Of a stretch of DNA of 5,310 nt, positions 1-5,310 are shown piece after piece; position 1 is the first letter of the stretch, and the number at the start of each line of letters is the position of its first letter. Source of the stretch: Caldilineaceae bacterium (lineage in GTDB: Bacteria > Chloroflexota > Anaerolineae > Caldilineales > Caldilineaceae). The translations under genes and the position numbers were made by a program. The notes under the pieces are model-generated. The model did not search any database, was not told where the DNA came from, and saw nothing but the letters and a program-made list of their open reading frames with translations. The stretch is taken from positions 1 to 5,310 of the forward strand of contig WGCB01000209.1 of the NCBI GenBank assembly GCA_015494005.1, written 5' to 3'.

Positions 1-46
1 ATCCACCTGACCGTGTGTTCCCCCGGAGTGAACGTCAGAGCGAGAG

Positions 47-74
47 GCCGCGACCACGCGTCGCCGCGACCACG
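47..74 (+). repeat. 12-bp direct repeat in operon leader
   Basis: GCCGCGACCACG occurs perfectly at 47-58 and again at 63-74, separated by CGTC, giving a 16-bp period. It lies 39 to 66 bases before the first start codon. Two identical sites in a leader could be an operator for a regulator that binds direct repeats, but they could also be a chance duplication in GC-rich DNA. The repeat itself is seen directly; any function is inference. Confidence 0.5.
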
Positions 75-99
75 TCCTCGGAGAGGGCACTACGAAAGG

Positions 100-107
100 A
101 AGGAGGT
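100..107 (+). promoter_or_regulatory. Strong Shine-Dalgarno site for the binding-protein gene
   Basis: AAGGAGGT is a near-perfect match to the anti-Shine-Dalgarno end of 16S rRNA and ends 5 bases before the ATG at 113. It is the strongest such site in the window. That fits the need for more binding protein than membrane components, and it fixes the start codon. Confidence 0.85.
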
Positions 108-112
108 TCTCC

Positions 113-1417
113 ATGGCACACCGCATCAACCGACGGCAGTTTCTCAAGGGGCTGGGGGCGGCCGCAGGGCTCTCCCTGATGCCCACACTCCTCAGCAGCT
201 GCGCACCGCCACCCGCGCCTAGCGCCTCGTCCACGGGATCGGGCGCCAGCGGGCCCAGCGGACCCATCATCATCGGCCACCAGCCAGAGCTGACCGGCGT
301 GGCCTCGGTCTTCGGCTTCTGGAACGACCGGGCAGCCCAGGCCGCGGTGGCGCGCATCAACGAGATGGGGGGCATCGCTGGCCGGGAGGTCAAGCTGGTG
401 ACCCGGGACAGCGGCTCCAACCCGGACCAGGGGCTGGATGCCATGCGCCGGCTCATCCTGGACGACAAGGCGGACTTCGTCCTGGGCTCCATCATCGCCA
501 ACATCAACAAGCCCTCCGCGGCCCTGGCGCCGGAGCTGAACACCCTCTACTTCCCCTCGGACGATGTGCCCGTGGCCCCTGGCCAGCCCGAGGCCAACCG
601 CCACGTCTTCCGCCTGGGCCACAACACCCGCATCAAGGCCCAGGCCGCCTACAAGTGGGCCCTGGAGAATCTGGGCACCCGCTGGTCCTTCCTCACCTCG
701 GACACCACCTGGGGCAAGTCCCAGCAGGACTACTTCAGCGAGCTGATCCCCACAGCCGGCGGCGAGATCGTGAGCAGCGTGGTAGCGCCCCTGCTCACCG
801 AGGATTTCGTGCCCCTCTTCAACCAGCTGGACCTGGAGAACACGGATGTGCTCTACCACTCCTTCTTCGGCGGGGCGGCCATCCGCTTCAACAGCCAGGC
901 CCAGGCCGCTGGCGTCTTCGACAAGGTGAAGATCCTGGCCAGCGTGGGGGTGCTGGAGGGGCTGGACCCCGCGGGTCTACCCGATGGCCAGACCTACATC
1001 ACCGAGTTCCCCCGCAGCCTGGACCAGATCCCCGAGCATCTGCGGGAGTACAATAAGGAGCTGCGGGCCCTGGTGGGCGTGGACGACAACGGCTACGAGA
1101 TCGGAGGCGACGCCATCCTCACCGAGGAGCACTACTGGGTGCCCTGGGTCAACATCCACCTGCTGAAGCACGCCATCGAGGCCAGCGGCTGGCAGAGCAA
1201 GGACGACAACATGGCCCTGATCCAGACCCTGGAAGGCTTCAAGGCCACGGCCAGCCTGGACTTCCCCTCCGGGGACTTCGTCATCCGCCCGGAGGATCAC
1301 CGGGCCTTCCGGGACTACTTCATCGAGCAGACCCAGGGCGGCAAGCTGGTGGTGGTGGCCACCCTGCCCAAGGAGGAAGGCTTCTACGATCCGCCGGTGG
1401 ACTACACCGCGTCCTAG
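113..1417 (+). CDS. Substrate-binding lipoprotein of a Liv/Urt-type (HAAT) ABC importer
   Basis: This 434-residue extracytoplasmic binding protein would capture the ligand and deliver it to the LivH/LivM channel. The N-terminus has a twin-arginine motif (NRRQFLK, residues 6-12), a hydrophobic stretch (about 13-27) and a lipobox LSSC with the lipidated cysteine at residue 30, so export by Tat and membrane anchoring are expected. Residues 31-51 are a flexible linker rich in Ala, Pro, Ser and Gly. The mature domain then opens with a beta strand (PIIIGHQPELTG) followed by the helix containing AAVARINEMGGIAGREV, the typical type I periplasmic-binding fold of the LivK/UrtA/AmiC group (Peripla_BP_6 type). 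The start is fixed by AAGGAGGT 5 bases upstream. It is first in a livKHMGF-ordered cluster, which supports the role. The exact ligand (branched-chain amino acid, urea, amide or other) cannot be read from the sequence, so no symbol is given. Family call is firm; specificity is open. Confidence 0.93.
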   Translation: MAHRINRRQFLKGLGAAAGLSLMPTLLSSCAPPPAPSASSTGSGASGPSGPIIIGHQPELTGVASVFGFWNDRAAQAAVARINEMGGIAGREVKLVTRDSGSNPDQGLDAMRRLILDDKADFVLGSIIANINKPSAALAPELNTLYFPSDDVPVAPGQPEANRHVFRLGHNTRIKAQAAYKWALENLGTRWSFLTSDTTWGKSQQDYFSELIPTAGGEIVSSVVAPLLTEDFVPLFNQLDLENTDVLYHSFFGGAAIRFNSQAQAAGVFDKVKILASVGVLEGLDPAGLPDGQTYITEFPRSLDQIPEHLREYNKELRALVGVDDNGYEIGGDAILTEEHYWVPWVNIHLLKHAIEASGWQSKDDNMALIQTLEGFKATASLDFPSGDFVIRPEDHRAFRDYFIEQTQGGKLVVVATLPKEEGFYDPPVDYTAS

Positions 1418-1423
1418 TGGAAC

Positions 1424-1469
1424 CCGCGCCAGGGGGATCGGGGACGATTGCCCCTGGCCCCCGGCGCGG
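1424..1469 (+). other. Intercistronic GC-rich hairpin after the binding-protein gene
   Basis: CCGCGCC (1424-1430) pairs with GGCGCGG (1463-1469), and GGGGG (1432-1436) with CCCCC (1458-1462), leaving A1431 as a single bulge. This gives a 12-bp, all-GC stem starting 7 bases after the stop codon. The 21-base loop contains a further GGGG/CCCC pairing (1440-1443 with 1451-1454). A competing fold pairs GCCAGGGG (1428-1435) with CCCCTGGC (1451-1458). No T tract follows, so a classical intrinsic terminator is unlikely. A role in protecting the binding-protein mRNA or causing partial termination before the permease genes is inferred by analogy with other binding-protein operons such as malE-malF. Confidence 0.6.
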
Positions 1470-1507
1470 CCCGTGGCACGTTCCTGTCTCCATCCCATGA
1501 CCCATCC

Positions 1508-2362
1508 ATGATCGGACTTCCGCAACTCCTGAACGGCTTCGTCTGGGGCTGGATCGTGGCCCTGGTGGCCCTGGGCCTGAACCTGATCTACGGCATCCTG
1601 GGGATCATCAACGTGGCCCACGGCACCTTCTACATGCTGGGCGCGGTGATCGCCCTGGTCCTGTTGCCCAGCCTGGGCTTCTGGGGCGGGCTGCTGGCGG
1701 CCTGCATCCTGGTGGGCCTCATCGGCGCGGTGACCGAGCGGCTGGTGCTACGGCCCCTGCTGGACCGGCCGGTGATGACCATCCTGGCCACCTTCGGCAT
1801 CCTCCTGGCCCTGGAGCAGACTGTGGGCCTGACCTTCGGCCTCTCCAACCGGGCTGTGCCGGACCCCTTCGGCCTGCAGCTGCGCCTGGGCTCGATCACC
1901 TATCCCGGCTACCGGCTGGTGGTGGCCCTCTGCGCCATGCTGGCCATCGGCGGGCTGGACCTCTTCCTGAAGCGCACCCGCTGGGGCAGTTGGGTCCGGG
2001 CCGTGAACCAGCACCGGGAGCTGGCCCTGGTCCAGGGCGTGCCTGTGCCCCGAGTCTACTCCCTGACCTTCGCCCTGGGCACGGGGCTGGCCGCCCTCTC
2101 CGGCGTCCTCGTCGCGCCCATCGTGGGGGTCCACTACCTGATGGGTGTGGACATCGTCATCCTGGCCTTCGTGGTGGTCATCGTGGGGGGCACGGGCAAC
2201 CTGTGGGGCACGGTCCTGGTGGCCATCGGCGCCGCGGAGCTGGAGAACCTGCTCACCCTGGTCACCCGGCCCACCGCCGCCCGGATGATCACCTTCCTGG
2301 CCCTGGGTCTGCTCCTGGTGATCCGCCCCCAGGGCCTGTTCGGGGAGAAGCAGGCGGAATGA
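1508..2362 (+). CDS. livH: LivH-type membrane permease of the HAAT ABC importer
   Basis: This 284-residue, very hydrophobic polytopic protein forms one half of the inner-membrane channel. The family hallmark GLNLIYGILGIINVAHG lies at residues 23-39, followed by FYMLGA. LVLRPLL and the ATFGI segment follow. The coupling-helix region that contacts an ATPase is near residues 158-178 (WGSWVRAVNQ...A..QGV). FALGTGLAALSGVL, GGTGNLWGT and the terminal RPQGLFG (273-279) all match LivH. I chose the ATG at 1508 because the protein then begins directly ahead of the first membrane segment and has the normal family length. An in-frame TTG at 1448 would add 20 residues lacking LivH character and lies in the loop of the upstream hairpin. 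No Shine-Dalgarno sequence precedes 1508; the region just before it is rich in C and T. The next gene follows after 33 bases. The specific symbol is by family; an UrtB-like role is possible. Confidence 0.9.
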   Translation: MIGLPQLLNGFVWGWIVALVALGLNLIYGILGIINVAHGTFYMLGAVIALVLLPSLGFWGGLLAACILVGLIGAVTERLVLRPLLDRPVMTILATFGILLALEQTVGLTFGLSNRAVPDPFGLQLRLGSITYPGYRLVVALCAMLAIGGLDLFLKRTRWGSWVRAVNQHRELALVQGVPVPRVYSLTFALGTGLAALSGVLVAPIVGVHYLMGVDIVILAFVVVIVGGTGNLWGTVLVAIGAAELENLLTLVTRPTAARMITFLALGLLLVIRPQGLFGEKQAE

Positions 2363-2395
2363 TCCACGTCACTGCACCCTTGCGCGAGGGGGAAG

Positions 2396-3331
2396 ATGTC
2401 CGGTAACCGGTGGCAGCTGCTGGCCGGGGCAGCGGGGATCCTGGGACTGGTCCTGGCCCCCACCTTCCTGGACTCCTTCTGGGTCTTCTTCCTGGCCGAG
2501 ATCCTGCTCTTCATCCTCTTCGCCCAGAGCTTCAACCTGCTCTTCGGCTACACCGGCCTGCTCAGCCTGGGCCAGTCTGTCTACTTCACCGTGGGAGCCT
2601 ACACCGTGGCCCTGCTCATCCGCCAGTGGAAGCCGGGAGTGGGGCTGCTCCTGCCGGCCGGGGTGTTGACCGGGATGGTCAGCGCGGCCCTGGTGGGGAG
2701 CCTGGCCGTGCGGGTGCGGGGACACGGTTTCATCATCATCACCGCGGTGCCCACGGTGGTGCTGGTGCTCCTGGGCCAGGACCAGAGCGCCTGGACCGGG
2801 GGCGACAACGGCCTGAACATCATCCCGCCCAAGCTCCTGGGCCAGTACAGCTTCTTCGATCCCACGGTCAGCTACTACGCGGTGCTGCCCTGCTTCCTGG
2901 CGACGATGTTCTTCCTGCGCTGGCTCCTGGCCACGCCGCTGGGACAGGCCTTCCTGCTGGTGCGGGAGAACGAGGCCCGGGCCGCGGTCCTGGGCTACGA
3001 CACCCTGCGCCTGAAGTTCGTTGCCTTCGTCATCGCCGGGGGCATCGCCGGGCTGGCCGGGGCCTTGGACGCCCTGGTCACTGCCTACGTCATCCCCAGC
3101 TCCGCCAGCTGGACTGTGGCCGCGGACGCCATCATCTGGACCCTGGTGGGCGGCGCGGGGACGCTCCTGGGCCCAGTGGTGGGGACCGGGGTGCTCCTCT
3201 TCGCCCGGGAGTTCCTGAGCGACATCTGGGCCCACGGCTACCCCTTGCTCCTGGGCCTGGTGCTCATCGGCGTGGTCCTCTTCGCGCCCCAGGGTGTGGT
3301 GGGCGCCCTGCGCAAGCGGATGGGAGGGTGA
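2396..3331 (+). CDS. livM: LivM-type membrane permease of the HAAT ABC importer
   Basis: This 311-residue polytopic membrane protein is the second channel subunit and pairs with the LivH-type protein. The LivM signature SFNLLFGYTGLLSLGQ sits at residues 45-60, followed by FTVGAYT. A VRVRGHGFIIITAV segment and TGGDNGL loop come next. The ATPase-coupling stretch TPLGQAFLLVREN begins at residue 180 and runs on into an LGYDTLRLK segment. FVIAGGIAGLAGAL, GGAGTLLGPVVG and the C-terminal VVLFAPQGV also fit the family. The start ATG is preceded by GAGGGGGAAG. A small CCCTT/GAGGG hairpin (2377-2390) could partly mask this site, though it is only about 5 bp. It lies 33 bases after livH and its stop codon is 2 bases before the preferred livG start, so it is firmly within the operon. 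UrtC is the alternative subfamily name. Confidence 0.92.
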   Translation: MSGNRWQLLAGAAGILGLVLAPTFLDSFWVFFLAEILLFILFAQSFNLLFGYTGLLSLGQSVYFTVGAYTVALLIRQWKPGVGLLLPAGVLTGMVSAALVGSLAVRVRGHGFIIITAVPTVVLVLLGQDQSAWTGGDNGLNIIPPKLLGQYSFFDPTVSYYAVLPCFLATMFFLRWLLATPLGQAFLLVRENEARAAVLGYDTLRLKFVAFVIAGGIAGLAGALDALVTAYVIPSSASWTVAADAIIWTLVGGAGTLLGPVVGTGVLLFAREFLSDIWAHGYPLLLGLVLIGVVLFAPQGVVGALRKRMGG

Positions 3332-3333
3332 CT

Positions 3334-4065
3334 GTGCTGCTGACCACCCGCAACTTGACCAAGCATTTCGGCGGCGTGGCGGCCATCCAGGGGCTGGACT
3401 TCCAGGTGGATGCCCTGGAGACCCGGGCGGTCATCGGCCCCAACGGCGCGGGGAAGACCACCCTCCTGCGCCTGATCATGGGGGAGCTGACCCCTACTCG
3501 GGGCGAGATCTTCCTGAACGGTCAGCCCATCCACCACCTGCCCAGCCACCGCATCGCCCGGCTGGGCATCGCCAAGGCCTTCCAGATCCCCCAGATCTTC
3601 CCCTCCCTGACCGTGGCCCAGAATGTCCAGGCCGGGGTGGGGCATGGCCTGGCCTCCCTCTGGCTCAACGGCGGGCGCCAGGCCCAGATCCGGGAGCGGG
3701 TGGCCCAGGTCCTGGACCAGATCCACCTGGCGGACAAGGCGGATCTGCCGGCATCCGAGCTGGCCCACGGGGAGCAGAAGCGGCTGGAGATCGGCCTGGC
3801 CCTGGCCCAGTCTCCCCAGCTCCTCCTCCTGGACGAGCCCACCGCCGGCCTGAGCCACGCCGAGACGGACGAGATCATGCAGCTCATCCGCTCCCTCCAG
3901 GGCAAAACCACCCTGGTCATGGTGGAGCACGACATGCGGGTGGTCATGAGCCTGGCCGACACCATCTCCGTGCTCCACTTTGGCCAGCTCCTGGCCCAGG
4001 GCACGCCCCAGGAGATCCGGGCCAACCCGAAGGTGCAGGAGATCTACCTGTCCCAGCACGGCTGA
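3334..4065 (+). CDS. livG: LivG-type ABC importer ATPase
   Basis: This cytoplasmic ATPase of 243 residues drives transport by binding the permease pair. With M1 at 3334 the Walker A motif GPNGAGKTT is at residues 35-43, the Q-loop glutamine at 84 (AFQIPQIFPSLTV), the signature region LAHGEQKRLEIG starts at 143, Walker B LLLLDE is at 163-168 followed by PTAGL, and the switch histidine is H199 (VEHDM). The LAxGxQ form of the signature, rather than LSGGQ, is normal for LivG. I prefer the GTG at 3334 because GGGAGG (3322-3327) ends 6 bases upstream. An in-frame GTG at 3328 overlaps the livM stop as GTGA but abuts that site with no spacer; it would add two residues. The reading frame stays open upstream through livM, but that extension has no sense as protein. 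It is slightly shorter than typical LivG, and UrtD-like classification is possible. Confidence 0.92.
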   Translation: MLLTTRNLTKHFGGVAAIQGLDFQVDALETRAVIGPNGAGKTTLLRLIMGELTPTRGEIFLNGQPIHHLPSHRIARLGIAKAFQIPQIFPSLTVAQNVQAGVGHGLASLWLNGGRQAQIRERVAQVLDQIHLADKADLPASELAHGEQKRLEIGLALAQSPQLLLLDEPTAGLSHAETDEIMQLIRSLQGKTTLVMVEHDMRVVMSLADTISVLHFGQLLAQGTPQEIRANPKVQEIYLSQHG

Positions 4066-4088
4066 GGCCCGTGGACACACTCGCGTTC

Positions 4089-4150
4089 GCGGCAGGGTGA
4101 CCGGATGCCCGGACCGAGCGGGAGCATCCCAGGTCCAGTCACCCTGCCGC
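4089..4150 (+). other. Long intercistronic hairpin between livG and livF
   Basis: GCGGCAGGGTGAC (4089-4101) is perfectly complementary to GTCACCCTGCCGC (4138-4150), giving a 13-bp stem. Inside it a second stem pairs GGATGC (4103-4108) with GCATCC (4124-4129), across an asymmetric internal loop. The structure sits in the 118-base gap between the two ATPase genes and starts 24 bases after the livG stop. No T run follows, so it does not look like a standard intrinsic terminator. It may act in mRNA processing or stability, partial termination, or protein binding as an inverted repeat in DNA. It has no clear sequence similarity to the hairpin at 1424-1469. Confidence 0.65.
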
Positions 4151-4174
4151 CCAATCACCTAGCCAATCACCTAG
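4151..4174 (+). repeat. 12-bp perfect tandem repeat upstream of livF
   Basis: CCAATCACCTAG occurs twice head to tail (4151-4162 and 4163-4174), directly after the hairpin and ending 9 bases before the livF start codon. The second copy ends in a TAG that is in frame with livF and so bars any upstream extension of that gene. The tract contains no purine-rich ribosome binding site. It may be a slippage duplication; a role as an unstructured ribosome-entry or protein-binding site is only inference. Confidence 0.7.
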
Positions 4175-4183
4175 CCACCCACC

Positions 4184-4906
4184 ATGCCCGATCCCACCGC
4201 CCTCCTCGCCGTGGAGGAGATCGACGTCTTCTACGACAAGATGCACATCCTGCACCAGGTCTCCTTGACCGTGCAGCCCGGGGAGTTCGTGGCCCTCCTG
4301 GGGCGCAACGGCGTGGGCAAGACCACCACCCTGCGGGCCATCACCGGGCTGACGCCGCCCCGAGCCGGGGCCATCTTCCTGGAGGGGCAGCCCATCCACG
4401 AGCTGCCGGCCTATCGCATCGCCCAGCTGGGGGTGGCTCACGTGCTCCAGGGGCCCAACGTCTTCCCCCGGCTCACCGTGGCCGAGAACCTGCGCTTCAA
4501 CCTGACCGTGAACGGGGACTTCCGGCGCCGTCTGGAGCGCATTTTCGCCTACTTTCCCAACCTGAAGGAGCGGCTCAACCAGCAGGCCGGCACCCTCTCC
4601 GGCGGAGAGCGGCAGATGCTGGCCATCGCCCGGGCCTGGCTGGCCCAGCCTCGCCTCATCCTGTTGGACGAACCCACCGCCGGCCTCATGCCCCGCCTGG
4701 TCTGGCACGTGATCGAGACCTTGCGGGAGATGCACGAGGAGAGCGGCGTGAGCATCCTCCTGGTGGAACAGGAGGTGGAGCTGGCCCTGAAGTTCAGTGA
4801 CCGGGTCATCATCATGGACAAGGGCAGCGTGGTCTTCCAGGCCCGGACCGAGGCCATCGGCCTGGCGGATGTGCTGCCCTACCTGGAGGTGGGAGGCCAT
4901 GACTGA
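4184..4906 (+). CDS. livF: LivF-type ABC importer ATPase
   Basis: This second cytoplasmic ATPase, 240 residues, completes the importer by pairing with the LivG-type subunit. Walker A GRNGVGKTT is at residues 40-48, the Q-loop region VLQGPNVFPRLTVAENL starts at 87 with Q89, the signature LSGGERQMLAIARAW starts at 138, and Walker B LILLDE (158-163) is followed by PTAGL. The switch position reads VEQE with Q196 in place of histidine, which is usual for LivF and UrtE. The Q-loop carries Gln, like UrtE-type (PQGR) proteins as I recall them, rather than the PEGR of E. coli LivF. ATG 4184 is the only sensible start: an in-frame TAG lies 12 bases upstream and the protein then matches family length. 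No Shine-Dalgarno sequence precedes it. Its stop overlaps the start of the next gene by 8 bases, suggesting translational coupling. Confidence 0.93.
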   Translation: MPDPTALLAVEEIDVFYDKMHILHQVSLTVQPGEFVALLGRNGVGKTTTLRAITGLTPPRAGAIFLEGQPIHELPAYRIAQLGVAHVLQGPNVFPRLTVAENLRFNLTVNGDFRRRLERIFAYFPNLKERLNQQAGTLSGGERQMLAIARAWLAQPRLILLDEPTAGLMPRLVWHVIETLREMHEESGVSILLVEQEVELALKFSDRVIIMDKGSVVFQARTEAIGLADVLPYLEVGGHD

Positions 4907-5310
4907 CGCCCTGCCCAATGCCCTGTCCGACACCCTGCCCGAGGCCACCGGCAGCATCCCCTGCCGGGAGCACCTGCCCCTGCTCCGGGGGCTGGGCCGC
5001 TACCTGGACGACATCCACCTGCCCGGCACCCTGCACGTGGCCTTCGTGCGCAGCCCCCACGCCCACGCCCGCATCCTGGAGATCGCCACGGACGCGGCCC
5101 TGGCCCTGCCCGGCGTCCTGGCGGTGATCACCGGCCCGGAGCTGCGCCGCCAGGTGCGCCCCATCCGGGCCCTGCTGGACGAGCCCTCCTACCGGGTCAC
5201 CGACTGGCATCCCCTGGCCTGGGACAGGGTGCGCTACGTGGGCGAGGCGGTGGCCGTGGTGGTGGCCACGGACCGCTACCGGGCCGAGGACGGGGCCGAG
5301 CGGGTGGCGG
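4899..5310 (+). CDS. Xanthine dehydrogenase/CO dehydrogenase-family molybdopterin-binding subunit, N-terminal part (cut by window end)
   Basis: This is the first 137 codons of an open frame that runs off the window. After a variable start (residues 1-20) it shows the N-terminal a/b hammerhead domain of the molybdenum hydroxylase large subunit: LRGLGRYLDDIHLPGTLHVAFVRSPHAHARI at about residues 29-59, LPGVLAVITGPEL near 70-82, PLAWDRVRYVGEAVAVVVA at about 104-122, then DRYRAEDGAERVA. Family proteins are usually about 750-800 residues, so most of the enzyme, including the molybdopterin-binding and active-site regions, lies outside. The family hydroxylates carbon in purines, aldehydes, N-heterocycles or aromatic acids, or oxidises CO; which one cannot be decided here. 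The ATG at 4899 has GGAGGT (4885-4890) 8 bases upstream and overlaps the livF stop by 8 bases, implying co-translation. FAD and iron-sulfur subunits are not seen upstream and would be expected downstream. The first residues contain a triple imperfect repeat. Confidence 0.9.
   Translation, partial: MTDALPNALSDTLPEATGSIPCREHLPLLRGLGRYLDDIHLPGTLHVAFVRSPHAHARILEIATDAALALPGVLAVITGPELRRQVRPIRALLDEPSYRVTDWHPLAWDRVRYVGEAVAVVVATDRYRAEDGAERVA

Larger units (their letters stand above)
1..112 (+). promoter_or_regulatory. 5' leader of the transporter operon
   Basis: This non-coding stretch precedes the binding-protein gene. I see no convincing -35/-10 pair, so the promoter may lie upstream of the window or be of an unrecognised type. 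It holds a 12-bp direct repeat (47-58 and 63-74) and ends in a strong ribosome binding site. Short open frames run through it on both strands, but they look like chance products of high GC and continue out of frame into the binding-protein gene. Whether the first bases belong to the 3' end of an upstream gene cannot be judged. Confidence 0.4.

Noticed and set aside
1424..1469. Rho-independent terminator after the binding-protein gene
   Set aside because: The stem is strong, but no T tract follows and the same-strand transporter genes continue directly, so only partial termination or mRNA protection is plausible.
1448..1507. TTG-initiated N-terminal extension of the LivH-type permease (20 extra residues)
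   Set aside because: The added residues have no membrane or family character, the TTG lies in the loop of a strong hairpin, and the ATG at 1508 gives normal LivH length. The missing Shine-Dalgarno site at 1508 keeps a little doubt.
1497..1511. Four-codon mini-frame (ATG ACC CAT CCA TGA) whose stop overlaps the livH ATG
   Set aside because: A start-stop overlap could couple translation, but there is no ribosome binding site before it and such short frames arise readily by chance.
2369..3235. Long minus-strand open frames opposite the genes (also at 35-859, 977-1621, 3238-4158, 4139-4957)
   Set aside because: They mirror strongly biased plus-strand codon use. Their products are low-complexity, rich in Gly, Gln, His and Asp, with no recognisable domains.
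2410..3333. Long fusion-like open frame running through livM into the livG ATPase
   Set aside because: It is the livG frame left open by chance through GC-rich livM. Its product is Gly/Pro/Arg-rich with no domain, while the livM frame matches the family throughout.
4089..4150. Insertion-sequence end or CRISPR-type repeat
   Set aside because: There is one inverted repeat only, with no transposase, no target duplication around it and no regularly spaced repeats.

Overview
The window is a single plus-strand gene cluster from a high-GC bacterium. C and G dominate and third codon positions are almost always C or G; I did not compute the percentage. It encodes a complete ABC importer of the branched-chain/hydrophobic amino acid (HAAT: Liv/Urt) type, followed by the start of a molybdenum hydroxylase. 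The taxon cannot be fixed from this sequence. A Tat-type lipoprotein binding protein, a GTG start and very high GC would suit a high-GC Chloroflexota or a similar lineage, but that is a guess.

Layout: bases 1-112 are a leader holding a 12-bp direct repeat and a strong ribosome binding site. Then come the substrate-binding lipoprotein (113-1417), a spacer with a long GC-rich hairpin, the LivH-type permease (1508-2362), the LivM-type permease (2396-3331), the LivG-type ATPase (GTG start at 3334, to 4065), a second spacer with a long hairpin and a 12-bp tandem repeat, the LivF-type ATPase (4184-4906), and the first 137 codons of a xanthine dehydrogenase/CO dehydrogenase-family molybdopterin-binding subunit (4899 onward, cut by the window end).

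The gene order (binding protein, two permeases, two ATPases) is the classic livKHMGF order. Each component carries the expected family motifs, so the importer looks intact. The binding protein would capture a ligand outside the membrane, the LivH/LivM pair would form the channel, and LivG/LivF would power it. The hydroxylase start codon overlaps the livF stop by 8 bases, so the two are probably co-translated. The simplest reading is that the importer brings in a compound that the hydroxylase, or a pathway containing it, then oxidises. The substrate is not visible in the sequence; amino acids, amides, urea-like compounds and N-heterocycles are all possible.

The least ordinary part is the junctions. 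The two genes that follow hairpin-bearing spacers (livH and livF) both lack a recognisable Shine-Dalgarno sequence, while the other four starts have one. This suggests deliberate tuning of subunit levels along one transcript. I saw no CRISPR array, RNA gene, insertion sequence or clearly new system.
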